A stretch of DNA of 64,000 nucleotides. Origin: Euonymus europaeus. Its lineage: Eukaryota; Streptophyta; Magnoliopsida; Celastrales; Celastraceae. Location of the stretch: the NCBI GenBank assembly GCA_963580455.1, contig OY756961.1, positions 19,387,001 to 19,451,000 on the forward strand, given 5' to 3'. Shown piece by piece: positions 42,231 through 55,713 of the stretch; positions within the stretch are counted from its first letter, which is position 1; the number at the start of each line of letters is the position of its first letter. The notes under the pieces were generated by a model. That model was not told where the DNA came from. It saw nothing but the letters and a program-made list of their open reading frames with translations, and did no database searches. A program made the position numbers and the translations under genes.

Positions 42231-44671
42231 ATTATATGAAGATGTTTCGTTTTTTATGAGAAGTAACAAAACGAGATAATAATAGCAGTAGAGAAAATAT
42301 TTCCATAATATACAAATTCCAAAATTTTAAAAAAGTAAAGGCCAAAAGTAGATGATTGTGTCATCGAATGGTGGTGGACCGGAGATTGATGGAATCTTTG
42401 AAGAATGCGTAGAAGAATGAAGAGAGAAACAGAATGAAATGAGCTGCTCAGCTCACCATCAACAACTAGTACAGAAAAAGCTTATGCCTTTGATTAGCTT
42501 TCTTACAAGCCATTGTAGGCCCATTCCTGGATGTCCAATAACAATTAGCCATGCGATTAACTGATTGGTTATGGTGTCAGGGTCTAGTAGAGACTCAAAT
42601 GCAGGTGATCATTTTGTTCTTTTTCTTTTCGTATTTATCGAAATGGGATTTCTGTTTTGTATTGAGGAAATCATTAGCTGTAAAAGATGGGGTGTCGCAG
42701 TGTTCATAGCTGCCAAACACCTGTGAAAGATGTTGTAACCAACTCTTTCTGGTCTTTGCCACGGGGCTTCACCTCATTTCCTTGCACTCTTTCTGTTATT
42801 ATCCTTCTAATTTTAGGATCTCATATAATCTTTTTCCTTCTCCTACTTTAACTTCTCTCGGAGTTAAGAATTGAGCCTCTGCAAACTAATGCATGCTTAT
42901 GTTTCTCTGTGACCTAAAAGTTCCTAAGAATTAAAGTTGTCTTCTTAGTTAGATTTAAAACTTTCACCGAAGAAGATTATTGAAATGGATTCTTTGCTAA
43001 TAAGTTTCCTCTGTTTTTTAGGAACTTTGAGTGAAACAAAATGGAGGGTTTTAGATGGATTTGAACCAAAGATCGGAGTCCCCAAAGATTGAAAGAAAAA
43101 TAGCCGTCTGACTGACTCACCATAACTTTAAATAAAATAATTTCTATTATTCTATATGAGTGTATATTTTAATAGATTATGTAGGTTTATTTTATTATTC
43201 TTTAATTCAAAATGGACTTGGTTTATCTTTAGTGATATTTTGTTCTGAGTATAATCTAATCTAATTCAAATCATGTAAAACACTTTCTTCTTGATTCTGC
43301 TATGTTATCAGAACTTGTCTGCTGGGCACCCACAAGTTTGGATCTTTGATTGATTTTATTACAAGGTGCACTGCTATCTAGTTGGGGCAGTGTAGGTTGG
43401 ATTTAGGTATCAATTGTAGAAAACTAGAAACATTAACCTCAACTTAATTTCATGTTGTTTGGATTTTATATAATCAAAACACTAATCTTAATCTTTGATG
43501 GTCTCACCCATACAATTAAATGAAGCCAACCAGGGGACAAGAATAACTTTCTTGTCAGACTTTGAACAGAAAAATGATTGAGCCAAAAACTGGCACCAAC
43601 AGAGGAGTTAAGATTGTGAAAAATCTTCATCTTAGGTTTTGTTTGGATGGAGTAGTAATGTGCCATTTGGGGGATGCTAGCTGATGTGTATATATATATG
43701 TCTGTATGTGTATGCATCTTACATAAACAGCATATTTAAGTTCATGTGAGACAGATGCTGATAATATACATGTATGGATATAGATATTGCATATGACATA
43801 CAATAATTTAATAAATATGGAGGTATTTAATTTTCTCATTTTCCCCACCTACCCACCTAGTCAAAAAAGAGAACTTTGACCTAGTCTTTGTCTCTTTGCC
43901 CTGTCTCCCTCTTACCAATGTCTCTTTAACAAACTAGATCCCATTTCAGGGGGCAATCCTGTGTGATATTCCTCCTCCTTTCAAACAAAGATATTAAATC
44001 ATGTATGTGTAAAGTCTTATTGAGCTTGTTTTCTGCAAATTAGAAGAAGAAGAGACAAAAATTATATCAGTAAAGTACACCAAACCAGATTCTGGGCCTT
44101 TTTATGGGCCTCCAAAGACATTGGATTTGCTCAGGGTCTAGGCCTTTCTGGGCCCATGGATATTGTTGCATACTGGGAATCTGGAAAAGCATTGCATGCC
44201 AGAACCAACTGATAGGAGATTAGAAGAAGGTTCACTATACCAATCACCTTGAACATCAACAACTCTTCTACCTGATTCATAATTAAACAGGTCATGCCAT
44301 TGAATAAGGATAAGAAAAATCACTATTTCACTTTCCCAATAGCCAATAATGCTATTGCTGCTGCTGCAACTTTGCAAATACTTCTGGTTTTCTAATTTTG
44401 TATGAACAACACCAGTAACAACCAGAAAATGTATTAAACAAGTAGAACAAAAGAAGAAGCGAAGCACAAAGCAGAAGAACAAAGTTTTGGGTCTCTTGTG
44501 ATAAAAAAATTTTAAGCAACTTACATATTTGACCTACTGAAAGAGCTAGCTAGCTTTGCCTCCCCTCCCTCATGTCTTCCTTCAAAATCTTTTTTCTATT
44601 ATTTACAAGTAGCTTGAAATGGGAAGGATATGCCTTATATCCTATTCAAAGCCAATAAGTCTCATTAATAA
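42231..44671. other. Intergenic between WRKY2-like promoter and BRL 3' end
   Basis: No supported gene. 43690-43850 has short (TA)/(TG) runs. A 114-codon minus frame at 44482-44138 has no recognisable domain and lies just beyond the BRL stop, where 3' UTR is expected. Confidence 0.5.
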
Positions 44672-47600
44672 CTAAGCTTCTTTCTCCCTCAAATCCTCCG
44701 TCACTGCATTTTTCACCGAGAAATCATCAAGGGTGTCATTTTCTGTATCAACATGAAGTTCTTTGAACATTGCCATTACTTGTATCATGGTTGGCCTCCG
44801 GAAAGGCCTGTCGTCTAGGCACTCAAAGGCAATTTTCAAGTACTGATACAATTCAGCCTCGCCAGAATCTTCTGTTTCCAATTCAGTATCAAGAATCTCA
44901 TTACTTCTATTCTCTCTGTGGAGCTGCTTTGCCCATCCGACCAAGTTGTTGTCATCGCCAAACTCACAAGGATCTATCGGCCTCTTGCCTGATAGAAGTT
45001 CAAGCAGGATGACACCATAACTGTAGACATCTCCTTTTGTGGTGCATCTAAAGCTCTGATAGTATTCAGGTGGAACATAACCTGGAGTTCCTGCAAGAGT
45101 ACTCACGCTGAGATGTGTGTCAAGTGCATTCACCAATCTTGCCATCCCAAAATCTGAAACTCTAGCCTCAAAATTTTCGTCTAGAAGTACATTGCTGGAC
45201 TTCATGTCGCGGTGGATGATGTGAGGTATACAGCTATGGTGAAGAAATGCAAGACCTCTTGCAGAACCAATTGCAATCTTCTTTCTCCCTGCCCAATCAA
45301 GATTTGAGACGCCTCCTTTCGCCCTGTCATGAAGGACAGACTCGAGGCTCCCCCATTTCATGTATTCATACACAAGAAGCCTCTCCTCTCCAACCTTGCA
45401 GTAACCCAAAAGAGGGACCAGATTTCTATGCTTAATCTTCCCAATAGTTTCCATTTCTGCAACAAACTCTCTATCTCCTTGTCCAGTGACATGAATAAGC
45501 TTCTTGATAGCAACAACACAACCATCTTTTAGTCTTGCCTTGTAGACCTCTCCAAACCCTCCAGAGCCTATCAAGCTGTCAGAGCTGAAGCCATTAGTAG
45601 CCTCGAGCAGGTGAGCGAAGGTTAGCTTCCGCAGAGGTTTCTCAAATGTGGCAATATTGATGCTTAGAGGCTCTGGAACACTGGAAAGTTTCCAGCTGCT
45701 GCTACCTGATGTGGGAAGGCTTTCAATGTATTTCTCCCTATTTTCCTCCTCCTTCTGGTGCTTCTTCACTCGATAAAGAGCTAACGTAAGTCCAAGGATG
45801 CACGTAACAAAAAATGTTATACCAATCACCATTCCTGACTCCATAGGCTGCTTTCTCCGGGCCTTGAAACTTGTTGGGTGACTTCCAGAGCTACAAGGGG
45901 CCAATGGTAATCCACAAAGACCAGAATTATTCTCATATCTCGATGCAGGAAAAGTAGTCAGCTGACCTCCAGTAGGGATAGGACCAGTAAGATTGTTGTT
46001 AGACACATCAAGATCACTAAGAAAAGAGAGAGTCCCTAATGATCCAGGAACAAAACCCTGAAGATTATTGTGTGAGAGATCAAGAACTCCAATTGCCTTC
46101 AAACCTCCAAAGCTATCGGGGATATTTCCAGTTAACATGTTGTGTCCCAAGTTCAATACCTGCAAATAAGTCATAGAGCCAAATTTTTCAGGTAAGGTTC
46201 CAGATAAGGAATTGTAGGATAGGTCAAGGTATATCATGGTGCCATTGCTGGTGAAGGTGTAAACTGTCATGCCAGAGTAAATTCTTGTTGATGAACAAGA
46301 ATGAACCATAGGAAAATTTTCCAGCCTTTGGGCCCAAATCCCTTCGAATTCAACTAGTCCTCCAGCTCCTCTGCAGGATGTTCCACCCTCATTTCTCACA
46401 AATGCAAACTGCTTCCCAGAAATGGCTCCAGGAACAACAAGGCCAGAATTTTCAGCAAGCTCGGATGGGAGAGGACCACTGAAGTCATTGCTGTTCAGGT
46501 CAAGCCAAATAAGGCTCTTGCAGTTGCCAATCTCTAGTGGAATGCGTCCAGAGAGTGAATTGTTACCCATTTGAAGGATAGCAAGCTTAACTAAATTTCC
46601 AATTCCAGCAGGAATTTCCCCTGAAAGCCGATTACTGGAAAGGGACACCCAAATCATATTAGTGCAGTTGCCAATAGACTCTGGAATTTTTCCTGTTATG
46701 AGATTGTTGTTCAGAATCAATGTCTCTAAATTCCCCCCATTCACACAAATTCCTTCTGGGATTTCCCCTGTGAGATTGTTTGCCCACATCACCAAATCAG
46801 AAAGGTTTGGCATAGTCCAAATTTCTCGTGGAACCGGCCCTGTCAAGCTGTTAAAACTAAGATCAATGCTCTTCAGGTTTCTGCATCTTCCAATCTCAGA
46901 GGGTACTGACCCTGATAAATAATTGTTGGCTAAGAGTATTTTCTCCAAGGCTGAAGAAGTCGGATTTGAACAAAACCAAGATGGGACTTTTCCAGTAAAT
47001 TCATTAGAGCTGAGATCAAGCACTTGAAGTCGTGTGCAATTCGCCAAAGACATCGGCACCGAACCTGTTATGTTGTTGAATGGAACATAGAGATATCTCA
47101 AACTATGTATACTACTAACCACAGTACTAAGGAAATCTCCTGCGAGTAGATTGTTTCCGAGGTTCAGATGCTGCAATGAACTGCAGCCAATAAACGACTC
47201 CGGCAACCCTCCATTTAGTTTGTTCATGGATAGATCAAGTTCCTGGAGTTTCCCGCAAGCATGTCCCAACTCTGGAGGAATATCACCAGAAAACTGATTG
47301 TGTGAAAGCAAAATCACCCTCAAATTCGGAAAACCACTCAACATTTCACCTGGAATTTTGCCATGAAGCTTGTTCCGGGAGAGGTCAAGCGTGTCCATAA
47401 GCTTGCAATTTATCAAACTAGCCGGGAAGTCACTGCCAGAGATGCTGTTTTGAGACAAACTAATGAAGGTGAGGTTGCTGCAAGTCCCGAAATCAAGGCT
47501 AGAGAACTTGCTGGAGAAATTGTTGTGGGAGAGATCAAGATAGTTGAGAGATGGTGGAGAGTCTGCGACAAAGCTAGGTGGTATCTCTCCCGAGAGTAAA

Positions 47601-48406
47601 TTATAGGAGAGGTCTAACACAGAAAGATTTGTGCAAGGCAAAGGAGTTACACCCAATTTTCCGATGAGCTTGTTGTCGGAAAAATTGAGCAGTTGGAGGT
47701 TCTGACAACTTAATAGGGAAGACTTCAATAATGAAGAATCCAGAATCCTATTCCTAGAGAGGTCGAGCTGAAGCAGAGAAGGACCAAAACCAAGAGTTCC
47801 TCCAATAATGGAGTTGCGAGAAAGATTCACATAATTCAATTGACTGCAGGAGACTACAAAAGAGTTGGGCGGAAGAGAGCCGGAGATGTTGTTGGAGGAC
47901 AAGTCAATGGTCTCAAGAGCACAAGAGGTAGGGGCAGAGAGATCAGAAGCAGAGAAGGAATTGCCCTGCAAATAAAGGGTGCGTAGCATTGGCAAGGCTG
48001 TGAGGTTGGGGAGGTGGAGGCTGCCAACGAGTCCGGCGTTGCTGAGTTTGACAGCGGTGACATGGCCGCCAGAAGAGCAAGAAACGCCATTCCATGAGCA
48101 TGGAGAGGAAGAAGAGTCAGCTTTCCAGGTTGAAAAGAAATTGTTTGGATCGGACTGGACAGACAACTGCTTGAAGGCTAACAAACACAGCACTTCGTTG
48201 GTGCTTTGTGTTTGTGAAGCAAGCTCTCTTGCGAAGGTGGTAGATGGAAGAAGTAGCAGCTGACAGAGAAGAAAGGACACAAACCCCAAACCAAAGAATC
48301 CCATAAAGCTTCTGCAGCTTCTGCTTCTGTTTCTGCTGCCGATAGGGATAAAGTTTCTGCCTTGTTGTTCCTTTGAAGACATTGAAACTCTCCATTCTCT
48401 CTTCAT
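44672..48406 (-). CDS. BRL1: BRI1-like LRR receptor kinase (BRL1/BRL3 type), intronless
   Basis: A single 1244-codon exon. The signal peptide is about residues 35-60 ([18 protein letters not shown]). The LRR N-cap (CSWNGVSC), about 24 LRRs, and the steroid-binding island at about 650-715 follow ([34 protein letters not shown]). Then come more LRRs, a Cys pair ([10 protein letters not shown]), a TM helix at about 855-880 and a Ser/Thr kinase. Kinase motifs are [30 protein letters not shown] and [11 protein letters not shown]; Arg before Asp makes it RD-type. Island and juxtamembrane ([20 protein letters not shown]) match BRL1/BRL3 rather than BRI1. It should bind brassinosteroids at the plasma membrane with BAK1-type co-receptors, mainly in vascular tissue. 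The start may be ATG 48406 or 48304 (MGFFGLGF), which would place the signal peptide at the N-terminus. No damage seen. Confidence 0.95.
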   Translation of the reverse strand: MKREWRVSMSSKEQQGRNFIPIGSRNRSRSCRSFMGFFGLGFVSFLLCQLLLLPSTTFARELASQTQSTNEVLCLLAFKQLSVQSDPNNFFSTWKADSSSSPCSWNGVSCSSGGHVTAVKLSNAGLVGSLHLPNLTALPMLRTLYLQGNSFSASDLSAPTSCALETIDLSSNNISGSLPPNSFVVSCSQLNYVNLSRNSIIGGTLGFGPSLLQLDLSRNRILDSSLLKSSLLSCQNLQLLNFSDNKLIGKLGVTPLPCTNLSVLDLSYNLLSGEIPPSFVADSPPSLNYLDLSHNNFSSKFSSLDFGTCSNLTFISLSQNSISGSDFPASLINCKLMDTLDLSRNKLHGKIPGEMLSGFPNLRVILLSHNQFSGDIPPELGHACGKLQELDLSMNKLNGGLPESFIGCSSLQHLNLGNNLLAGDFLSTVVSSIHSLRYLYVPFNNITGSVPMSLANCTRLQVLDLSSNEFTGKVPSWFCSNPTSSALEKILLANNYLSGSVPSEIGRCRNLKSIDLSFNSLTGPVPREIWTMPNLSDLVMWANNLTGEIPEGICVNGGNLETLILNNNLITGKIPESIGNCTNMIWVSLSSNRLSGEIPAGIGNLVKLAILQMGNNSLSGRIPLEIGNCKSLIWLDLNSNDFSGPLPSELAENSGLVVPGAISGKQFAFVRNEGGTSCRGAGGLVEFEGIWAQRLENFPMVHSCSSTRIYSGMTVYTFTSNGTMIYLDLSYNSLSGTLPEKFGSMTYLQVLNLGHNMLTGNIPDSFGGLKAIGVLDLSHNNLQGFVPGSLGTLSFLSDLDVSNNNLTGPIPTGGQLTTFPASRYENNSGLCGLPLAPCSSGSHPTSFKARRKQPMESGMVIGITFFVTCILGLTLALYRVKKHQKEEENREKYIESLPTSGSSSWKLSSVPEPLSINIATFEKPLRKLTFAHLLEATNGFSSDSLIGSGGFGEVYKARLKDGCVVAIKKLIHVTGQGDREFVAEMETIGKIKHRNLVPLLGYCKVGEERLLVYEYMKWGSLESVLHDRAKGGVSNLDWAGRKKIAIGSARGLAFLHHSCIPHIIHRDMKSSNVLLDENFEARVSDFGMARLVNALDTHLSVSTLAGTPGYVPPEYYQSFRCTTKGDVYSYGVILLELLSGKRPIDPCEFGDDNNLVGWAKQLHRENRSNEILDTELETEDSGEAELYQYLKIAFECLDDRPFRRPTMIQVMAMFKELHVDTENDTLDDFSVKNAVTEDLREKEA

Positions 48407-49674
48407 TTTCGATTCTTTCTTTTTCTTCTTCTTGTTCCTTCTTTGTTCGGTTCTGGGCCAACTGAGCTGACATAAGCAGGTTCTTCTATATCTCCTCTAG
48501 AGATTGATTCATAAACTGCAAGCGAGTGGAAGAACTCCTGTGTTCCTCTGAAGTTTCTTCCAGTCTTCAAATTTCAGATCTTTGGAAGCTTCTCTTCTGG
48601 GTTTGATCAAATTCTTGCTTGCAAAAGCTGAAAAATAATAAACTATTAAATCTTAATGTTTAGTTTGTAAAAAATTAGCAATTCTTTCATTTCTTTATTC
48701 ACACAGAGGAGGTCAATATTACCTTCAAAGACGTAATGGGGTGAGATGAATTAAGCTATCAAAATCAAAATTTAACTAAAAAAATCAAGACTAGATATTT
48801 GGCTGGACAAAAAGAGAATACCTGGTTTCTGTCATTTGATGGGGTGATGTAATGGAAGTCCCAAATCAGAGTAGTCCGTTAAGGAAGACAAGTCCTAAGA
48901 CAGACAGACAGAAACTTCGTGGGTACTATGTTCAGAAATGTCGGCTGTCACTCATCATCAGTACTGCTTGCCATTTTCTCGGATTCTAGGAGATTATTCA
49001 TTTTCCCCCAAAAAAGAAGGAAAAAAAAGCCATTAAAACTCGGAAGAGGAAAGTGAACTTCTTTTGCTGGTGAAATGATGCAACAGTTACAAATTAGTTG
49101 AAAGCTTGAAGCTTCTGAAACACAAGGAAGTAAAAGTGAGAATCCCAAAACAATCTTAAATGTGCGGGACCAAGCAGAGGAGTAAATTGCGGGAGAGAAT
49201 GGGATGGCTTTCTAGTCTCTCTTATTGCGTTTGTTTAGGTGTATTTATTTGTTCATTTTAGTTTAAAAGTTCTCTTTTCTTTCTCTTTGCTTTATACGGT
49301 TCGGGTTCGGGTTCGGTCAAACAAAACTCTTGCCTTATTTTGGGAGCCAATTGAGACTAGTGACTTCCAATTCCCCTTCCTGTACGTCTGTCTCTTTCTT
49401 TTCTTCAACGTGCTTCCTACTACACGACCATTGCACACACATTAATATAAATTAATAAAAAATGATTAACATATAAATATGGTAATTACTTGCATAGATG
49501 TATATTTGACTTCATCTCTAGGTGCTAGTGGTTAAAAAACTTTTTACACAAACGGTATATAAGAAACCAATTTCATATTTCCATATATAAAGTGAACACG
49601 ATAATGGCTTGGTTATCCAATATGCATTAAAAAAAAGGTACATTCATAATTAACCTACATATTTAGATTATAAC

Positions 49675-49699
49675 TATATATATATATATATATATATAT
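49675..49699. repeat. (TA)n microsatellite
   Basis: About 12 uninterrupted TA units. A second run of about 14 units follows at 49743-49770. Confidence 0.9.
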
Positions 49700-49739
49700 T
49701 TGAAACCATGCTAAATAAATGGGAATATGGAAGACGTAG

Positions 49740-49742
<3 letters not shown>

Positions 49743-49770
<28 letters not shown>
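49743..49770. repeat. (TA)n microsatellite
   Basis: About 14 uninterrupted AT/TA units, 44 bp from the preceding run. Confidence 0.9.
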
Positions 49771-49773
<3 letters not shown>

Positions 49774-50439
49774 GTGTTAGGTGATTGACATATACGTAGG
49801 TCCAAAAAAATGGGTAGAAAATATTGGGTAGTTGTTTAGAGGTCAATGAGTATATACCAACAAAATAGGGTGAGCACACATATAAGCATGCGCATCAATC
49901 TTACATCATTTGAAAGGATATGCTTTAAAAATTACATGTTCTTAATTGTTTATGAGGTAAATGTAATATTTGGTAATCGAAATATTTATCATATTTTATT
50001 TTGATAATTGAGAATCAAAACATGTCAATTTAGTATTCGAAAATGTTATATTTTAGTCACTCAGGCTCTGCTTGACAATAATGAGAGCAACAATTTTAGG
50101 ATGTTTTTAAAGTAGCGGTTATGATCGATTTTGAGATGTTCTTAAAATCCATCAATTTCGATCAAATTAACACTACAATAATTTTGAAGGCTTAAAAACA
50201 CCTTTCAAAATTAATGTTCTAAAAATATAAACAAACAGATATTTTTAAAATTCATCATTTTCAGACATTTAAAAAATCTCTCCTTTTTAATCATTTTCAA
50301 TTTCTCAAGCAAAGCATCTAATTTTTAATCATTTTCGATTTCCCAGACAATGCCTCAATTTAGGTTTGCCCAGTTTCGATCAATCTGGCCCATTGGATTT
50401 AACCGACGGCTGATATCAAAACCCTAAAAGCTCTCTTTC

Positions 50440-50810
50440 TTTTTCTTCTCCGGCCGCCTCTCCGCATCCTCAATTTCTTCTTCCCTCAACGTCTCCGTAG
50501 ATCCAACACAGTTAAATCAAGTGCAAAAGCAGCAGCAGCCGCCATGTGGATGGGTCCCCGCCCTAAGACTTCGCACTTGGCTAGTTCGCATGGATCACTC
50601 ACCTCCCGACGTGATTCCATGATGATCGCAGGGTCCGGTAAACAATATGAGACCCACCGAAATTCACTCGGCGGAGTGGAGGTAGCACTCGTCAGATCTG
50701 GCCCGAGAAATTCTCGTCAACTCCACATCCGGGAAAATCTGGCTTCTACGAGGCTAACTCAAATTTTTTGTTTCGATGACAGATCTTCGATTGTCTCTTC
50801 CTTCCCTTTA
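50440..50810 (+). other. Gene-start-like fragment (unidentified)
   Basis: A pyrimidine-rich leader (TCTTTTTCTTCTCCGGCCGC) is followed by AAAGCAGCAGCAGCCGCCATG, a good plant start context. The downstream frame (MWMGPRPKTSHLASSHGSLT) stays open for about 129 codons, but its later part is low-complexity and not protein-like. The local composition is GC-richer than its surroundings. It may be the first-exon debris of a gene or a captured fragment. No function is proposed. Confidence 0.3.
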
Positions 50811-50930
50811 GAGAAATTTTTTAAAAAAAAAATCACAGAGCAGTATTATATAATTTCAATCTATTTTATATATGTATATATGACAGATTTTTATCTTTTA
50901 TTTTCAAATATTCACTGGCCACACACACAG

Positions 50931-51048
50931 TAAATCATGTAAGAGTGATATTAAAATGACTAAAGCAGATGAAAACTACTCAAATCTCATAAATCATGTA
51001 AGAGTGATATTAACGTGGCTAAAGCGGATGAAAATTACTCAAATCTCA
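50931..51048. repeat. 59-bp tandem duplication
   Basis: TAAATCATGTAAGAGTGATA begins at 50931 and again at 50990. The two units differ at about five positions. Confidence 0.9.
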
Positions 51049-51774
51049 ATTACATATGAGAATAGAACTTTGAACCTCAAGGTTATGAGACTGACAATCT
51101 AATCAATCAAGCTATCTATTATTCCCATATGGGATATTCAATTCTCTTCCTCCAGAGAAAAATAATCCCTTCATAGAAAATCAGAGGAAAAAAATAATCA
51201 CAGCGGTATTTTATAATTTCAATCTACTTTATATTTTACATAAAAAATAATTATTCAGGTGGATGTCGGGCACTCCGATCCGCCTATTACATAAGCAAAT
51301 TGGCTGATCGAATTGCGGAAAACTTAATCGAATTATTAAAATGAAACATTTCCAACTTTCAAATATGAAATTGAAACCTCATAAGTCGTAGCCGTCAATA
51401 ATCAAAATGTAACATGTACATTTTTTTGTCTATATATAATCCCCCAATCTGTCCTACTACGCTTATATATTAATATTAATAAAGATCAGATAAAGAGTGA
51501 GGGGACACGTATACATTGATTTGTTGTAGATGTATGGTATCAATACATTTCTTTCTTTAAACCTATCAAAAAAAAAAATACATTTCTTTAATGTATAGAA
51601 AGAAACAAAAGTTAAAATTTCAAAGAGGAAACAAGGCGCAGGCATGCATGGGGCTCGGGGCTTGGATCTGTGTGTGTCTGTATCTATCATTCCTGGATTT
51701 TTGTGAAAAATTAACATTAAAGAAATGAAAAGATTAGTCATGTTTGTCACTTCTTCAACTGCACGCGTGTGGGA

Positions 51775-52375
51775 ATCCTTTCTCTCGGTCCAAGACTAGA
51801 TCTAAATATATAGGGTAAATAGAACTCTTGATCACGGAGAAAGTTGATTCGTTTCAATTCAATTACTAAGATTTGAACTCATTCAATTTAGGAACCGTAG
51901 TTTACCTTAAATATATAGGCTCCCATAACTTTTCTATATTACTAAGGTTATGGTTAGGGGAGGGGTTGGAAGGATTTAGATTGAGAGGAGTTGGGAGAGG
52001 TAGGGTTGGGAGGAGTTCATAAAAGTGAACTATTACCTGTTATGAGAGGGGTTGAGAGCCTTTAATGTGAATAAACACCTCTTGACTCCTCATTTTTGAG
52101 GGGTTAGAAAACGGTTGTTGAGCAGAGTTCGTGATCCCTTTCTCTCAGTCCAAAACTATATCTAAATATATAGGCAGCCTAAGGTTATGCTTGGGAGTTC
52201 GATTGGGAGGAGTTGGGAGATGTTCATAAAAGTGAATTCTTGTTTGGTATGAGAGGGGTTGAGATCTTTGATGAGAAGGGTTGGAAAAAAGGCCGAACAC
52301 CTTGAGATGTTCGCGTCAAGTAAAAAAATCGGAGGATGTTCGCAAACCCCTCCCAAGTAGGGCCTAATTGTTATT
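51775..52375. repeat. Diverged direct duplication of a MITE-like unit
   Basis: TTTCTCTCGGTCCAAGACTA (51779) recurs as TTTCTCTCAGTCCAAAACTA (52139), both followed by (G/T)ATCTAAATATATAGG. Each is then followed by a unit with GTTATG, GGGAGGAGTTGGGAGA and TTCATAAAAGTGAA, then ATGAGAGGGGTTGAGA. The second unit ends CAAACCCCTCCCAAGTAGGG, partly inverted to its start, as in a MITE. Confidence 0.7.
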
Positions 52376-55300
52376 CTCCAGAACAAAACTACATCAAAAT
52401 CAATATTAATCTCATTTTTATCATATCAAAATTAAGTCACATCAACAAAATACATCTTCCAATATAATTATATTAACAAAAATACACATTCTCATCAATT
52501 ATTCATTTTCTCACAAAATTATAATTGCATGTGATTTAGATTTTTGACCCGAGTCCACAGTTCTATTGGAAAAACGACCCTAATCATGTCTCTAAATTTC
52601 AACAGATAATGGGGTGTTAATCTCCTACATGCATTTAAAGAGTAAAAAATATGTTAGATTTCGAAGTTGGAACGTGACAAGGGGAGTGGGGAGATTGCGA
52701 TTCTGATGGATTTTGTATAGCAACGGCTTTCTATGATTCTATCCAATAGTTGAGTCATTATTGAACAGTTGTTTGTGATCAACTCAACTCTTCAATAAAA
52801 AACCGTCTCCATGGATAAGATTCTTTTTTCTTCTATGAATATAAGAGAAGGACGTGAATATAAGGTTCATATCTAGTACGGGCTATGTTTTGTACATGAG
52901 GGTGCGTGGGGCGTTCAATCGCCAGAGAGAGATCCTTCTAAAGATGGTTTGAGTTAGAGCGTTACCTTTGGCGAATGACTTTCAGCGAGTAAAATGCCAA
53001 GAATTAAAAAATTATATGATATCTTCTTTGAATGAATCTTGTTGAACGACATGTCTTCATTTTAACCATGATTCGCTGACATGACATTGCTTTAATTATA
53101 ACAAGGGTCATGACTATTTTTGGCCACTACGCCGTCCCTTTTAATACAAACAACTGAAAACTAAAATACGACTTATGTTACTAACAATTAAAATAGAACA
53201 TATATTTTACCCTCCAATTTATGTAACATGTGAAATGATTATTAATTATAAACACGCATGTAGATCCCCCAACATCAACAATTTAGATTGATTGTGGGTA
53301 AAATGAAGGTGATATCCCTGTTTGTTTCATAATATACACTAGCGTATATCTCTGTCATCCATACTCACAGACACTCTCAGCTTTTACGTTTTATGATAGA
53401 GTATATTCTATGAAATATACTCTCATCCAAACGGACCCTATAGAATTACGAAACAGTAAAAATTCGGCCGAAGCCACAGTAAGCATTATATATTTTCCCC
53501 TTTATTTACATCATATGTATAAATTCTTTTTTGAGAGGATTATATACATATATATGTATTGATGTTGATTAACAAAACAAATTAAAACAAAAAGAAAAGG
53601 TAATATTTGATTAAGATAAATAAAGTAATTAATAGCGGAATCCTCGGAAATAAAGCAGGCAGTTTTTGTGGACCGTCTTTTTTTTTTTTTTGTTGTTGAT
53701 GTATATGATATGACTTCATACACAGATGTTTTGAAGGAGTCCACACTCATAAATACTAATGGGACCCAACTTGTTTGTTTTCATCTTGGCACACGAGTGC
53801 CCTTCAATCCTACTCGATCAATATTCCCTTTCTTTGGAAGTATTTTATTTTTCATCTTATTATTTTCCACTATTATTTTTTTACCTATAAATATATTAAT
53901 TTGTAATTGTGTGATATATCAAAACACACGCATATAGGACTTGGAGGATGGACCCTTCCCGAATATTTTGACTTTTAAATTTGGGGTTTTGAAAAAAACG
54001 TAGCTCTAGAAGATGATTTATATATATTAGTAGCTAGAGAAATAGCGTATCTTGCAATACAAGTTATTAGTTGGGAATAGGTTGGCTTCCTTTTTCACTA
54101 TTTTCTACACGGCTCTCCTTTATATATATTTTTTCTAGATCGTCTGGTATCTGTGATTAATTCCATTACGACTTAATTCGAATCGAGTCAGAAAGATCTC
54201 ATTAAAGGGGCAAAGCTCTCCCAACAAAAATTATCACATAATTATAATATATGGCACTTTGACATCATTTTCCATTCGAACTTTAAATTTATCTATACAT
54301 ATATGTATACACATGATGGCATCCATATTTAATTCTCGAAGTTTGAACTATTTTGGAGGTCAATAGTGGCCAACACCTCTACCTCTTTCATTATTATTAA
54401 AGATCGAGAAACATGCATGCCCCATATCTAATTCCAATAGTGGGGATAAAATGGCACTAATTTTCAAAGGAAAAGAGAGGGTTTTCGTCTTTTGGGGACC
54501 CTTTGGTTTCTTGTATTTTTTTCCCTTGCACTAAGACTTACCGACCATGCTTGGGGAGTTTAGTCTTCATCTCTTGCTTTTTGTGGGGCTGCTCTTTGAC
54601 ATTTGTTACCTACCAAATTATCAAATGACTGATCGAGAGAATTGCTTTTGAAAATTGTTAAAAGACGTCCATCCATATCCATACGATGCTTGCATAGATA
54701 TGTATATATATACACACACAGAGTCAAGTACCATGAGCTAGCCCTTTCTAGATCGCTTCTTCTTGTGACTAATATTCGCCAATCGTCACTGGTTTCCATT
54801 AAAATCAAACACGTTGATGATGTAAAAAATAGGATTTGAATTTAGTGACCAATCATTCTCATTTCAATCGAGATGTGCTTTCAGCGATGGGATCGATTGG
54901 AGCTTCTCTAATTTTTTCGCCACGTGGCGGTGAATGGGATTATGAGCTATTCGTTTGACCAAGATATTATTTTGTTTATTAAAAAGGTTAAGTAAATTTC
55001 TCCGTTATTTTGTTTTAATTTCAATTTTAATAAATATATTTTAATGATTTTTTCTTAAATCAGACATATTTGGTGAAGATATTATTTTATTTATTAATTA
55101 TCTTAATTATGACTCTCCTCTAATTATACATTGGCTTCACCCTTGAATGAGAACATGAGTTGGTCTGCCGCTTACAATTGGGATCCACGAGATCCTATTA
55201 GTACATGGTGATTAACCAATTGAGAGGTGTACGACATTTTGCTGTTAAAGGAGTGTTCGAACCTCGAAGCTCTCTCTCACCTAACAATTTAAAGTGCCGA

Positions 55301-55713
55301 GTTGATAATTAATTTAAATACATTTGCGTCTCCTTTTAAATGAGTTGTAGAGTTGTAATGTAGTAGGAATTTATCTCTCTCCTTTTAAATCTGAATTCAT
55401 TTCCTAAAAGGGCCAGACTCCTTCAAAACTTATCTTCTTTGGTATTTAGTTACTTGGGTTCGCCGAGATGCATACTCGATATATAACGTGCTTCCTCAAG
55501 TCGATACAAAGGCGTCTTTTAGGGTGCCTTGATAATACTCCTCGGTTTAAGTTTGCCTTCATTAGCACGTCAATAAAAGTTACTCAATCTTTAGTATGAT
55601 TACGTCCTCGACATCTACGTGCCACGTGTCATTTTTTTATTAGAGGATTATCACACGTTTACATTAGTAGAAGAGGGGATTACCCAAATGTTTTATTTTT
55701 ATTTTAACCATAT
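52376..55713. other. Intergenic, no recognisable gene
   Basis: AT-rich, with several TATATATG words (53540, 54710) and a T-run at 53678-53691. 55180-55290 contains GTTCGAACCTC, a B-box-like word that could be SINE debris. No protein-coding signal was found on either strand. Confidence 0.5.

Larger units (their letters stand above)
48407..50400. other. BRL upstream region and intergenic DNA
   Basis: 48407-48700 probably contains the BRL leader and promoter. The rest has no recognisable gene. 49294-49318 has three GGTTCG units, and 49660-49770 holds AT microsatellites. Confidence 0.45.

Noticed and set aside
44138..44482. 114-codon minus-strand frame beyond the BRL stop
   Set aside because: It starts in a low-complexity Phe-rich stretch, shows no motif and lies where BRL 3' untranslated sequence is expected.
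49290..49318. GGTTCG repeats resembling telomeric DNA
   Set aside because: Only three units, and the unit is GGTTCG rather than the plant telomere TTTAGGG.
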